In this document: positions 43,678 to 52,449 of the stretch, in pieces | Position numbering within the stretch: the first letter of the stretch is position 1 | Layout of the letters: each line of letters begins with the position of its first letter | Origin: an uncultured Lachnospiraceae bacterium | Lineage (GTDB): Bacteria > Bacillota > Clostridia > Lachnospirales > Lachnospiraceae | Reading direction: 5' to 3' | DNA length: 64,000 nucleotides | NCBI GenBank assembly: GCA_947630595.1 | Contig: CANRIG010000002.1 | Coordinates: forward strand, 1 to 64,000 | Notes under the pieces: model-generated | The model's input: only the letters and a program-made list of their open reading frames with translations | Database searches by the model: none | Told to the model about the DNA's origin: nothing | Translations under genes and position numbers: made by a program

Positions 43678-45978
43678 TCAGATTGCGGGCACGGTCGACG
43701 GCCGCAGCGGATCCCAGGCCTGCTCCACGTCAAACAGGTCGCTCAGCATGTCCGGATTGTAGTACATGCGGTATCCGTCTATGTTCCGTCTGGACTGCCG
43801 GACGTAATCGTCCCCGATCTGCAGCCAGTATTTCGCGGAATCCACGCCGCAGAAATAGTCAAAGCCGGCCTCTTTCAGATAATTGAAGCGGTCGCCCGCG
43901 TACGTCTCCGCCCCGCGGATGTCGCCGCCGAACGCATAGATCAGGATGTCAGTATCGCCGATCAGCGGCTCCACCCAGGTCTCCCAGCGGTCGGTGTCGC
44001 GCACGAATCCATCCCAGGATATCCCATTGGTCTCGCTCATGTTCTGGTGGCCCCAGGTGTGGCTGGCGAATTTCCAGCCGTTCGCCTTCATCGCCTCCGC
44101 GACTTTGCGCGCGCCCTCGCATTCCTGCTCGAACGCGGCCTCGTCGAAGCCGCCCGGATACGAATCGAAAAACTGCTGCTGCTGAACGGTCACGCGGGCC
44201 GCCTCCTTCGTCTTGTAGACCTCGTCCGTGCGGTAGCCGAGAATCCCCTCGTAGCCTGTCAATGCAACATATCCTTTCTGACCATGATAGGAAAAGTCCG
44301 GATGCTGCTCCACAAAGCGGTCGATCAGCGGCACCATGTCGTAGTCCCCGACCGAGACGCTGCCGTCGTCCTCGATATACTCGTTTTTCACATCGCCGTT
44401 TTCATCGACGATCAGACGGCTGGCAAACCCGTCGCCGTCCATGTAATGGTAATAGCTGACGTCGTCCTGCGACAGCACAAACGGAATCTTGCCCGGCGGA
44501 AGCATGATATCGTGCGCCGCGTAAGCGCCGCCGTCCCCGCCCCGGTTCACAAATTCATCCAGGAAAATCATCACATATCCTCTCTCGTACATCTGCTGGA
44601 TGATGCTGTTGAACTCGTGCTCCGTCACCATGTACTGGTTGTAGCCGCCCTCGTACTGGTCGCCGTCGAACGCCTTGCTGGCGTCGTGAATCAACGTGTG
44701 GAAGAAAATGTGCGTCACCTCCGAGGCCGGATAAGCCACGCAGGCCGCCTTCTGCTCCTCAAATTCCTGCGCCGCCTTCTGCCAGTCGGCGTTCTCCCCG
44801 TAGCCGTCCGCGCCCTGCAGAAGCGCGATCGCCCCGTCGTAGTCGTACTGGGCCGCTTTTAGCTGCGCCTGTTCCAGCACTCTGGCGCCGTTCTCGCCGG
44901 AGCCGTCCGCCTTCGTTCCGCCGCCGTCTTTACCGGCATCCGTCCCGCCGGCCCCATCGCCATCCGTTCCGCCGGCGTTCCCGCCTGCATCCGTTCCTTT
45001 GCCGCCGTCCGAATCCGCGCCGCCCTGGCCGTCCTCCTGAGCCGTGCCGTCTCCCGCCGGTTCCGCGCCTTCGTCCTCCGCCGGGTACACGTCGATGACC
45101 TTCTGCTGCGCATTGCGCGCCGCCATCCGCTCCTGCCCCGTCTGCTGTATGCCGTGTCCCAGCACAATCTCGTAAATAATCGCCGCAAGCAGCAGCACGA
45201 TCAGAACGCCCAGCGCCAGATACAAAGTCTGCAGCTTCCGCGCATTCTCCTGCTCCCGCCTGCGTCCCCTGCCGGGGTCGGGATTCCACTGCCGCGGGCG
45301 GGCCTTTTTCTGCGTGTTTTCGGTGGTGCCAGACATTTTCTGTGCGTCGTCAGGGGTGCTTGCTTTTTCCCGCTCATTTCTGGGAGTATCCGACGTTTTC
45401 CGGTTATCTCTGACGGTGTCTGTTTTTTTCGGTTCATCTCCGGCAGTGCCTGTTGTTTTCTGCTCATTTTCGGAGGCGTCAGACGCTCTTTGCGTGTCTT
45501 CAATGATGCCTGCTCTTTCCTGTCCGTCTCCGGCAGTGTTCGACGTTTTCTGCGCAGCCTCAACGGTGCCTTCCGTTTTCTGTATTTCTCTAACAGTACT
45601 CGACAATTTCCATCCGTCTCTGACAATACCGGTCGTTTTCTGTCCGTTTCTGACAAATCCCGCTGTTTCCCGTTTATCTCTGGCGATGTCAGGTGCTCTC
45701 TGTACATTCTCTGCGATGCCTGCTCTTTCCTGCATATCTCCAACGGTGACTGCTTTCTCCTGCATTTTCCCAGCGCTGTCTGTCTTTTTCTGTATATCCC
45801 CATCGGCACGTCTTACCGTACTGCGCGGCCGTGCTGGCTCCGCATGTCTTTTCTCAGGCTCCTGCACCTGCGCAGCTTTCCCCGTCTTATCCGCATGCCG
45901 CCGCTGCTCCATCCGGCGTGCCAGGCTGCTCATCTCCCCATTGTAAATCTGCGGCCTTCCTTTTTTCTGTTCCTCCAT
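43678..45978 (-). CDS. Membrane-anchored polysaccharide deacetylase-like protein with 30-bp-repeat linker
   Basis: 766 residues from the ATG at 45978, preceded by GGGGGAG; the track start adds 18 residues. A long cytosolic N-terminus (about 40-210) consists of about 17 degenerate 10-residue units (for example DMQERAGIAE, NGQKTTGIVR, AAQKTSNTAG). One helix (about 235-255, TLYLALGVLIVLLLAAIIYEIVL), a Gly/Asp/Ala-rich linker, a TPR-like AAQYDYDGAIALLQGA and the NodB-type domain (LSQDDVSYYHYMDGDG, ASHTWGH, YAFGGDIRG) follow. It is the upstream paralogue of the 485-residue protein. Its promoter is separate. Confidence 0.86.
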   Translation of the reverse strand: MEEQKKGRPQIYNGEMSSLARRMEQRRHADKTGKAAQVQEPEKRHAEPARPRSTVRRADGDIQKKTDSAGKMQEKAVTVGDMQERAGIAENVQRAPDIARDKRETAGFVRNGQKTTGIVRDGWKLSSTVREIQKTEGTVEAAQKTSNTAGDGQERAGIIEDTQRASDASENEQKTTGTAGDEPKKTDTVRDNRKTSDTPRNEREKASTPDDAQKMSGTTENTQKKARPRQWNPDPGRGRRREQENARKLQTLYLALGVLIVLLLAAIIYEIVLGHGIQQTGQERMAARNAQQKVIDVYPAEDEGAEPAGDGTAQEDGQGGADSDGGKGTDAGGNAGGTDGDGAGGTDAGKDGGGTKADGSGENGARVLEQAQLKAAQYDYDGAIALLQGADGYGENADWQKAAQEFEEQKAACVAYPASEVTHIFFHTLIHDASKAFDGDQYEGGYNQYMVTEHEFNSIIQQMYERGYVMIFLDEFVNRGGDGGAYAAHDIMLPPGKIPFVLSQDDVSYYHYMDGDGFASRLIVDENGDVKNEYIEDDGSVSVGDYDMVPLIDRFVEQHPDFSYHGQKGYVALTGYEGILGYRTDEVYKTKEAARVTVQQQQFFDSYPGGFDEAAFEQECEGARKVAEAMKANGWKFASHTWGHQNMSETNGISWDGFVRDTDRWETWVEPLIGDTDILIYAFGGDIRGAETYAGDRFNYLKEAGFDYFCGVDSAKYWLQIGDDYVRQSRRNIDGYRMYYNPDMLSDLFDVEQAWDPLRPSTVPAI
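45300..45840 (-). repeat. 30-bp in-frame minisatellite in the deacetylase gene
   Basis: About 17 units of plus-strand TTTCTG-TCCGTCTCCGGCAGTG-TC-type sequence, each 10 codons. Units are well diverged (about 50-75% identity by eye) but the period is strict. Confidence 0.9.
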
Positions 45979-46046
45979 GATACCGCTCCCCCAGCTGCAT
46001 TTCCTGTAAGTGTCACATATAAAATTCGACAAAATCTCTCACCTAT

Positions 46047-46075
46047 AAGATAGTAGATCGAGCATTTTTTGTCAA
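46047..46075 (-). promoter_or_regulatory. Promoter of the deacetylase pair
   Basis: On the minus strand TTGACA, exactly 17 bp and TATCTT. Confidence 0.75.
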
Positions 46076-46158
46076 TTCTGTCGCCCTCACATTTCCTTAA
46101 AAATACATGAATATCTTTCTTAAGAAATGAAAAATATTTTTATCGCCCGCTATAGTTC

Positions 46159-46187
46159 TTTACGAAACCGGCTTCCGATGCTATACT
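46159..46187 (+). promoter_or_regulatory. Promoter of the radical SAM operon
   Basis: TTTACG, exactly 17 bp and TATACT on the plus strand. Confidence 0.7.
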
Positions 46188-46214
46188 GAACTATATTCGG
46201 CCGGAAACGGACAG

Positions 46215-46335
46215 GGCCTGCGCGATAGAACGCGTTTCGGCCTGTATGCCGGCGCGGCAGAGCACGTTTGCCCGCATGCCGGCGCCACACGGCAGAGCGC
46301 GTTTGCCCGCATACCGGCGCCGTGCGGCACTGGGG
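46215..46335 (+). repeat. ~35-bp repeats upstream of the radical SAM gene
   Basis: Three units of CGGCAGAGCGCGTTTGCCCG followed by CATACCGGCGCC(GTG/ACA). They lie in the 5' UTR between the promoter and ribosome site. Confidence 0.88.
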
Positions 46336-46344
46336 AGCCTTTTT

Positions 46345-47310
46345 ATGCAGTGGGACGAAAAGCCATATCATTCACTTGACTATGAAATGAAGCGCCGCTT
46401 CGGGGAGAAGGTCTACCGGCTGACGTTAAACGGCGGCATGACCTGCCCGAACCGCGACGGCACGCTGGGCAGCGGCGGCTGCATTTTCTGCAGCGGCGGA
46501 GGCTCTGGCGATTTTGCGGCCAGCGCCTCTTTGCCGGTCGGCGCGCAGCTCGATTCCCAGAAAGCCCTGATCCGTCAGAAACGCACCATTCACAAATTTA
46601 TCGCATATTTTCAGGCTTTTACAAACACCTACGCCCCCGTGGATTACCTGGAACAGATTTTTCTCGAGGCCATAGCGGACCCCGAGGTCGTGGTTCTGTC
46701 CATCGCCACCCGCCCGGACTGTCTGCCGCCCGATGTCCTGCGGCTGCTGGAGCGGCTGAACCGCATCAAGCCCGTGTGGGTGGAGCTTGGACTGCAGACC
46801 ATACATGAGGAAACGGCCCGCCTGATCCGCCGCGGCTATCCGCTGTCCTGCTTTGCGCAGGCGGTGCGCGAGCTGCGTCAGCGCGGCATCGAGGTGATTG
46901 TCCACACCATCCTCGGCCTTCCCGGAGAGACCCGGGCGCAGATGCTGCAGACGGCGGATTACCTGAACGGCTGTGATATCCAGGGCGTCAAGCTGCAGCT
47001 GCTGCACATTCTGCGGGGCACCGAGCTGGCCGGCTGGTACGCAGCGCAGCGCGTCCGGCCGCTTGACGAGGAAACTTATATCGATCTTGTCGTTGACTGC
47101 GTGGGCCTGCTCTCGCCGGACATCGTAATTCACCGGCTGACCGGAGACGGGCCGAGCGGGCTGCTGATCGCGCCCCTGTGGAGCACGCGCAAGCGCACCG
47201 TACTGAACCACATACACGCCGCATTTCGCTGCCGCGACGTCTGGCAGGGAAAATACCGGCGGCCAAAGGAGGAAGCGTCATGCCCGAGCCATTCACTCTC
47301 TACAAACTGA
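46345..47310 (+). CDS. yhcC: TIGR01212-family radical SAM protein (YhcC)
   Basis: 321 residues from the ATG at 46345, with GGGGAG upstream; the track start at 46246 reads the repeats. The iron-sulfur motif is TCPNRDGTLGSGGCIFC, with the CxxC end typical of this family, then SIATRPDCLPPDVL, WVELGLQTIHEETARLI and HTILGLPGETRAQML. Function is unproven; relatives are linked to RNA or cofactor chemistry. The gene overlaps the next by 31 nt. Confidence 0.93.
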   Translation: MQWDEKPYHSLDYEMKRRFGEKVYRLTLNGGMTCPNRDGTLGSGGCIFCSGGGSGDFAASASLPVGAQLDSQKALIRQKRTIHKFIAYFQAFTNTYAPVDYLEQIFLEAIADPEVVVLSIATRPDCLPPDVLRLLERLNRIKPVWVELGLQTIHEETARLIRRGYPLSCFAQAVRELRQRGIEVIVHTILGLPGETRAQMLQTADYLNGCDIQGVKLQLLHILRGTELAGWYAAQRVRPLDEETYIDLVVDCVGLLSPDIVIHRLTGDGPSGLLIAPLWSTRKRTVLNHIHAAFRCRDVWQGKYRRPKEEASCPSHSLSTN

Positions 47311-47792
47311 TCATTCTGTATATGCTGCAGAAGGTGGATTTCCCCCTGACTAATTCGCAGATTTCGTCTTTCATCCTCGAGCGCGGCTACACTTCCTATT
47401 TCACGCTTCAGGCCGTGATCGCCGAGCTGCTCGAGAGCGATATGGTCCGGCAGGAGACCGTCCGCAACTGCTCCTATTTTTCTCTGACCGAGTCCGGCGA
47501 GGAAGCGCTTCACTATTTTCAGAACCGCATCTCAAAGCCGATCCGCGACGAGATCGACCAGTATCTGAGCGACAACAAAATACAGCTGCGCGACGAAGTG
47601 TCCGTGATCGCGGATTATTATAAAAATACCGCCGATGAATATTCGGTGCGCTGTCTTGTAAAGGAGAAATATTCCAATCCGATCGACCTCACGATCACGG
47701 TTCCGGACGAGATGCAGGCGAAAATCGTCTGCCGCAACTGGAAGCAGAAATGCCAGGGCATTTATGAATTCGTTATGAAAGAGCTGCTCTAG
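47280..47792 (+). CDS. DUF4364-family protein (winged-helix-like)
   Basis: 170 residues from the ATG at 47280, preceded by AAAGGAGGAAGCGTC; the track adds 34. The N-terminal half (LYKLIILYMLQKVDFPLTNSQISSFILERGYTSYFTLQAVIAELLESDMV) is a winged-helix fold; the rest may be a ligand or dimer region (LDLTITVPDEMQAKIV-like). It is common in Clostridia, presumably a transcription regulator. It overlaps the yhcC end, which suggests translational coupling. Confidence 0.88.
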   Translation: MPEPFTLYKLIILYMLQKVDFPLTNSQISSFILERGYTSYFTLQAVIAELLESDMVRQETVRNCSYFSLTESGEEALHYFQNRISKPIRDEIDQYLSDNKIQLRDEVSVIADYYKNTADEYSVRCLVKEKYSNPIDLTITVPDEMQAKIVCRNWKQKCQGIYEFVMKELL

Positions 47793-47832
47793 CTTTTTTA
47801 TAGATATATCACTAATGATGCAGGAGGAACTT

Positions 47833-48999
47833 ATGAAAGACACTTATATCTCTGAATCTGTCGTTTACGTCGGCGTGGACGACAAAACGATCGATCTGTT
47901 TGAAAGCCAGTACCATGTCCCCAACGGGGTTTCCTACAATTCCTATATTATTTTCGACGAAAAAATCGCCGTCATGGACACCGTAGACCGGCGCGGCACC
48001 GACGAATGGCTGGCCAACGTGCGCAGGGCTCTGGACGGAAAAGCGCCGGATTATCTGGTAATCCAGCACCTGGAGCCGGACCATGCGGGCAACGTGCAGA
48101 CGCTCGCCGAAATGTTCCCGGAGATGAAGCTGGTCGGAAACAAAAAAACTTTCCAGATGCTGCCGCAGTTTTTCTCCATGGAGCTGGCGCCGGAGCGCCT
48201 GGTGACGGTGGCGGAAGGCGGCACGCTCTCGCTTGGAAGTCACACATTGCAGTTTTTCATGGCTCCGATGGTTCACTGGCCGGAAGTGATGGTCACCTAC
48301 GAGCAGAGCGAGAAGATTCTGTTTTCCGCAGACGGTTTCGGAAAATTCGGCGCGCTCGACACCGAGGAGGACTGGACCTGCGAGGCAAGGCGTTATTATA
48401 TGAATATTGTCGGCAAATACGGCACGCAGGTACAGGCGCTTCTGAAAAAGGCCGCCGGTCTGGACATTGCCATGATCTGCCCGCTGCACGGCCCGATTCT
48501 GAAAGAGGATCTCGGCTACTACGTCGGCAAATACCTGACCTGGAGCAGCTACGAGCCGGAGGACGAGGGCATCGTGATCGCTTACGCCTCCATCCACGGC
48601 AACACCGCGCAGGCTGCAAAGAAATTTGCGGAGATTCTGGAAAAGAAAGGCGCAAAAAAAGTGTCCCTGTTTGACCTCGCGCGCGACGACATGGCGGAAG
48701 CCATCGAGGACGCTTACCGCTACGACACGCTGGTGCTGGCCGCTTCCTCCTACGACGCGGGCGTCTTCCCGTGCATGGAAGACTTCCTCAATCATCTCCG
48801 CGCCAAGAATTTCCAGAAGCGCAAGGTGGCATATATCCAGAACGGGAGCTGGGCTCCGAGCGCCGGAAAGGTTATGAAATCCATCGTCGCCCAGATGAAA
48901 GACATCACGGAAATCGAGCCGATGGTCACGATCAAATCCACGCTCAAGCCGGAGACGCTGGCCGAGCTGGAGACGCTGGCGGATGCGATTCTGAGCTGA
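47833..48999 (+). CDS. Flavodiiron protein (FprA-type)
   Basis: 388 residues from the ATG at 47833 with CAGGAGG upstream. The N-terminal metallo-β-lactamase-like domain has the diiron ligands in HLEPDHAGN (His-x-Glu-x-Asp-His) and further His (MVHWPEVM, CPLHGPI). The C-terminal flavodoxin domain binds FMN (VIAYASIHGNTAQAA, AASSYDAGVFPCM, IQNGSWAPSAGKVM). It reduces O2 to water (or NO), protecting an anaerobe. A strong terminator follows. Confidence 0.96.
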   Translation: MKDTYISESVVYVGVDDKTIDLFESQYHVPNGVSYNSYIIFDEKIAVMDTVDRRGTDEWLANVRRALDGKAPDYLVIQHLEPDHAGNVQTLAEMFPEMKLVGNKKTFQMLPQFFSMELAPERLVTVAEGGTLSLGSHTLQFFMAPMVHWPEVMVTYEQSEKILFSADGFGKFGALDTEEDWTCEARRYYMNIVGKYGTQVQALLKKAAGLDIAMICPLHGPILKEDLGYYVGKYLTWSSYEPEDEGIVIAYASIHGNTAQAAKKFAEILEKKGAKKVSLFDLARDDMAEAIEDAYRYDTLVLAASSYDAGVFPCMEDFLNHLRAKNFQKRKVAYIQNGSWAPSAGKVMKSIVAQMKDITEIEPMVTIKSTLKPETLAELETLADAILS

Positions 49000-49027
49000 A
49001 TCTAAGCATTAAAATCTGAATAAAGTG

Positions 49028-49075
49028 AACCGGTGTGGTATTTCAGCGGAAATATCGCACCGGTTTGTTTTTTCA
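49028..49075 (+). terminator. Terminator of the yhcC-DUF4364-fprA operon
   Basis: A 17-bp stem (AACCGGTGTGGTATTTC with two wobbles) has an AGCG loop and TGTTTTTTC. Confidence 0.92.
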
Positions 49076-49104
49076 GTCTTTTATGATAGAAAGAAAATGA
49101 ATCA

Positions 49105-50394
49105 TTAAAACTGCGACACCATCCACAGAGGTATATTCACCATCCAGTCCTGCTCCCGGTAATTCGCCGTCGATGTGCGGATTGCCGTCCCGGGCCTGAA
49201 TTTGCTGCAGTACTGTTTCAGGCTTTTCGATTTCAGATTATCCTCCGCCTTCACTTCGACAGGAATAACCTGCCCCTCTTTCTGTATCAGAAAATCAATC
49301 TCGCCCTCTGATTTTGTCTCGGAATAATAATACGGCGTGTACTCTGTATCAAAAACCAGCTGCTGCAGCACATACTGTTCCGTCAGGGCGCCCTTAAATT
49401 CCGTAAATATCGCATTTCCATCCAGAATGGAGCGGGCATCCAGCTCGCTCAGGGCTCCCAGCAATCCAACGTCCAGCAAAAACAGCTTAAACGCGCCAAA
49501 CTCTGTGTAAGCCTTCAACGGCACTGCAGGCTTGCTGACGTTATAAATTTTTTTGATCAGGCCACAGTCCTGCAGCCATTCAATTGCAAGCTCAAAATCT
49601 TTCGCCCTGGCGCCCTCCCGGATTTTACCGAAGAAAAACTTTTTGTTCTCTTTCGCCAGCTGCATCGGAATGGAATTCCACACCATGCGAATCCGGGCAA
49701 GCTCATTTTCCGCCGTGTGTTTTCCAAAATCATCCTCATACATCTCAATGATTTTCTTCTGCAGATCCCGCGCCTCATAAAAATCGTTGTTCTCTGCAAA
49801 AGTGGCCACCACTTCCGGCATACCGCCGATAAAATAATACTTTTTCAGCCAATCCGAAAATTTGTCATGAAACGCGGCCAGCAGCGGATAATCCCTGCGC
49901 TCAATCAGCTGAGCCAGACCTTCTTCGCCCACCGCGCATAAAAATTCGCGAAAATTCAGCGGCCCCAGCTCCAGCGTATCCACCTTTCCCACCGGGAAGG
50001 AGACGCCCTGGTGAATTGCTACGCCAAGCAGAGAACCGGCCGCAATCACAGCATACTCCGGAGCATTTTCACAAAAATATTTCAGCGAAGCAATCGCCCT
50101 TGGATTTTCCTGAATTTCGTCAAAAATAATCAGGGTTTCGCCCGGAACAATCTTAACGCCCGTCGCTATGTTGACCGCCATCAGGATACGATTGATATCG
50201 TAGTCCGGCTGAAATACATCCTTCATATACTGGTTATTATCCAGGCTTACATACGCAGTACGCTGAAAATATCGTCTCCCAAATTCCTGCATCAGCCAGG
50301 TCTTTCCTACCTGTCTGGCGCCTTTCAGAATCAGAGGCTTCCGCCTTTTTTTATCCTTCCACCGTATCAGCTGATTCATCGCGGTTCGTTCCAT
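49105..50394 (-). CDS. AAA_14-DUF4143 ATPase
   Basis: 429 residues from the ATG at 50394, preceded by GGGAG; the track start at 50445 lies in the repeat. The N-terminal AAA_14 domain has P-loop LKGARQVGKTWLM and Walker B TLIIFDEIQENPRA. The C-terminal DUF4143 (PD-(D/E)XK-like) has GEIDFLIQKEGQVIPVEVKAEDN. The family is common in anaerobes; defence or plasmid-related roles are guessed. It is likely accessory DNA. Confidence 0.92.
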   Translation of the reverse strand: MERTAMNQLIRWKDKKRRKPLILKGARQVGKTWLMQEFGRRYFQRTAYVSLDNNQYMKDVFQPDYDINRILMAVNIATGVKIVPGETLIIFDEIQENPRAIASLKYFCENAPEYAVIAAGSLLGVAIHQGVSFPVGKVDTLELGPLNFREFLCAVGEEGLAQLIERRDYPLLAAFHDKFSDWLKKYYFIGGMPEVVATFAENNDFYEARDLQKKIIEMYEDDFGKHTAENELARIRMVWNSIPMQLAKENKKFFFGKIREGARAKDFELAIEWLQDCGLIKKIYNVSKPAVPLKAYTEFGAFKLFLLDVGLLGALSELDARSILDGNAIFTEFKGALTEQYVLQQLVFDTEYTPYYYSETKSEGEIDFLIQKEGQVIPVEVKAEDNLKSKSLKQYCSKFRPGTAIRTSTANYREQDWMVNIPLWMVSQF

Positions 50395-50442
50395 CACGTA
50401 CCATCTCCCTTGCTCCGCAAATTCTCCTCCTGTTTCAGAATA

Positions 50443-50673
50443 CACTTTTTCGGACGAATATGCAAGGATATTTCACACTTTTTTGGACGAATCTTTTCTT
50501 CCTAATTACACTTTTTCCGGCAAATATTTTGTCTATAATCACACTTTTTCTGACGAATATTTCTCATATGGTCGCACTTTTTCTGACAAATATTTCTCAT
50601 ATGATCGCACTTTTTCTGACGAATATTTTTCCTATGAGTGCACTTTTTCGGGCGAATATTTCCGGACACGCAG
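50443..50673 (-). repeat. Seven-copy 33-bp array upstream of the DUF4143 ATPase
   Basis: Units begin CACTTTTTCTGACGAATATT (plus strand) and have no unique spacers. The middle copies are close to identical, and the outer ones are diverged. Confidence 0.92.
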
Positions 50674-50675
50674 AA

Positions 50676-50714
50676 GGGCCGCACCAGAATGCATTTCGCA
50701 TCCTGCTGCGGCCC
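50676..50714 (-). terminator. Hairpin after the SleB-like gene
   Basis: GGGCCGCACCAGAATGC pairs with GCATCCTGCTGCGGCCC, two mismatches; the downstream U-tract is weak (TTCTGCG), so termination is uncertain. Confidence 0.6.
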
Positions 50715-50737
50715 GTTCTGTCCGTAGATGAAGTCAT

Positions 50738-52297
50738 TTAATAGAACTGGTGGGCTCCTATCTTGGTGCCTTTTCCTGAACCGGTATTGAAGTAAAGGGC
50801 TCCTCCTACCGGGTTTTCGCCGCCGAGCGCCGCGACTGCCGCGTCGTAGCAGGTGCTGGGGACACCGCTCGCCAACGCGCTTGCCAGTGCGCCGCTGGAT
50901 GCAGGCGTAAACTGACCGCTCTGGTAAATAACTTCGCTGATGGTATTCGGGAATGACGAACTGTAAACACGGTTCATCACAACCGCACCTACTGCAACCA
51001 TTCCTTCATAACTCTGGTTGCCCGCTTCGCAGTAAATCAGTGCCGCCAGCAGATTCGTATCGTCCGAACTGCCTGTGGAAGCGGTCCCGGCAGAGGTGTC
51101 CGAGCCGTCCGAATAAGACGCACTGTCGTCGGTATAGGTTTCCGCAGCCGCTGTGTTCATGGGAACAGCGGTCGCCTCGTTGACCGGATTCCAGTAGGGA
51201 TCGTAGAGAATGCCGGTGCCGGAATCGTAGTAAAGATTCGTGGACGCATCGTAGTAAATGCCGGTCTCGGCATCGTAATAGCTGCCGTCGCCCTCTGTGT
51301 AAACGTCTTCGCTGTACCCCGCATCATAGCTCGCGGTGTCGGTGTAGCCGCTGTCGTAGCCGTCCATGTAACCGGCATCGTAGCCGTCGTCATAGCTGTC
51401 CGTGTAACTGTCATCGTAGCCGTCGTCATAGCTGTCCATGTAATCGGCATCGTAGCCGTCGTCATAGCTGTCCGTGTAACTGTCATCGTAACCGTCGTCA
51501 TAACTGTCCGTGTAACTGTCATCGTAGCCGTCGCCATAGCTGTCGTCGTAACCGCTGTCGTAGCTGTAAGCGTCCGTGTAGCCCTCATAGCTCTCTGTAT
51601 CATCGCCCGCATAACTGTCGTAATTCGCGGCATCAGCGCCGGAATCATCCGTATAGCTCCCATCCGAACCGGCGTCCTCTGAGCCGTCCGACGCATCCTC
51701 CGTATCCACGGACACTCCCTCTCCCGGAACCGCCGTATTCATCAGCAGCACCCGTGAGACGTCATCCTCTGAGACATAGGCCAGGCTGTCCGCGCCGACC
51801 TGCACCTGCAGCCAGTGCCCCTGATCCTCGCTGAGCACAAACTGCTCGCCTGTGTCGAGAACGTCGAGCACCTCCGAGCCTCCGTCGGCATCGGCATAGA
51901 GGTTTACCTCGTCCCAGGTAGTCGCAACGCCCTCCACGCCGCTCTCCTGCGCCGGAGCTTCCGCGTCCTCTCCGAAAATCAGGTATTCGTTCTTTACAAA
52001 TCCGGTCAGACCGCCGGAATACACCTCAGTCCACTTGTCGCCGCGCTCAATCACCCATGCGGCGCTCTGCGGATACAGGTATCCGATCACTGCGCTGTCC
52101 TCATCCACCGCGCTGCGGATATTGACGCCGGTGCTGATCTCCCCGTCATTGGTCACCGCGATCTCCGTCCACGCGTCTTCCTGCTGGTAAGGGATCGCGA
52201 TCATCTTATCGTCCTCCGCCATCGCCGTGGCGTTCATAAGCAGGCAGCCTCCCAGGACAGCCAGCGCGCCGGCGACGTAAGCTCTGCTTTTCCTCAT
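50738..52297 (-). CDS. Secreted SleB-type cell-wall hydrolase with SH3 domains and Asp/Tyr-rich repeat
   Basis: 519 residues. The signal peptide is about 1-27 (AYVAGALAVLGGCLLMNATAMA). Two SH3-like domains (about 50-110 with STGVNIRSAVDEDSAV, and 120-180) lead to an Asp/Ser/Tyr-rich stretch (about 200-370, DSYTDSYDDGYD repeats). The C-terminal Hydrolase_2 domain (about 410-519: LLAALIYCEAGNQSYEGMVAVGAVVMNRV, and ALYFNTGSGKGTKIGAHQFY) is the lytic-transglycosylase fold of SleB/CwlJ. GGGGAGGAG precedes the ATG. Its role could be wall growth or germination. Confidence 0.93.
   Translation of the reverse strand: MRKSRAYVAGALAVLGGCLLMNATAMAEDDKMIAIPYQQEDAWTEIAVTNDGEISTGVNIRSAVDEDSAVIGYLYPQSAAWVIERGDKWTEVYSGGLTGFVKNEYLIFGEDAEAPAQESGVEGVATTWDEVNLYADADGGSEVLDVLDTGEQFVLSEDQGHWLQVQVGADSLAYVSEDDVSRVLLMNTAVPGEGVSVDTEDASDGSEDAGSDGSYTDDSGADAANYDSYAGDDTESYEGYTDAYSYDSGYDDSYGDGYDDSYTDSYDDGYDDSYTDSYDDGYDADYMDSYDDGYDDSYTDSYDDGYDAGYMDGYDSGYTDTASYDAGYSEDVYTEGDGSYYDAETGIYYDASTNLYYDSGTGILYDPYWNPVNEATAVPMNTAAAETYTDDSASYSDGSDTSAGTASTGSSDDTNLLAALIYCEAGNQSYEGMVAVGAVVMNRVYSSSFPNTISEVIYQSGQFTPASSGALASALASGVPSTCYDAAVAALGGENPVGGALYFNTGSGKGTKIGAHQFY
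51330..51600 (-). repeat. In-frame Asp/Tyr repeat of the SleB-like protein
   Basis: Plus-strand GTCGTCATAGCTGTCCGTGT-type 36-bp units, about six, each 12 residues with a 4-residue sub-period. Confidence 0.9.
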
Positions 52298-52375
52298 GAA
52301 TTATCTCCTCCCCGGAAAATGATGCTACATTTCTGTTAAAATTATTACATATTTATTAACTCATGTTACGAACTC

Positions 52376-52404
52376 ATTGTAATATGTTTAATTATCTTTG
52401 TCAA
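52376..52404 (-). promoter_or_regulatory. Promoter of the SleB-like gene
   Basis: On the minus strand TTGACA, exactly 17 bp and TACAAT, about 80 bp upstream of the ATG. Confidence 0.85.
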
Positions 52405-52449
52405 CACTTATTCGCAATTTCCTCAAAATTTTACGACGCCCGCAGGTCA

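Larger units (their letters stand above)
45979..46344. other. Divergent regulatory gap between deacetylase and radical SAM genes
   Basis: It holds a minus-strand promoter (46047-46075), the 12-bp palindrome TTTCTTAAGAAA (46116-46127, possible operator), a plus-strand promoter (46159-46187) and a 35-bp repeat array. Confidence 0.75.

Noticed and set aside
50443-50673. CRISPR-like array
   Set aside because: Units of 33 bp are contiguous, without unique spacers, and no cas genes are near.
50502-50684. NIRQKKCDHMR repeat ORF
   Set aside because: It is the translation of the 33-bp array, not a gene.
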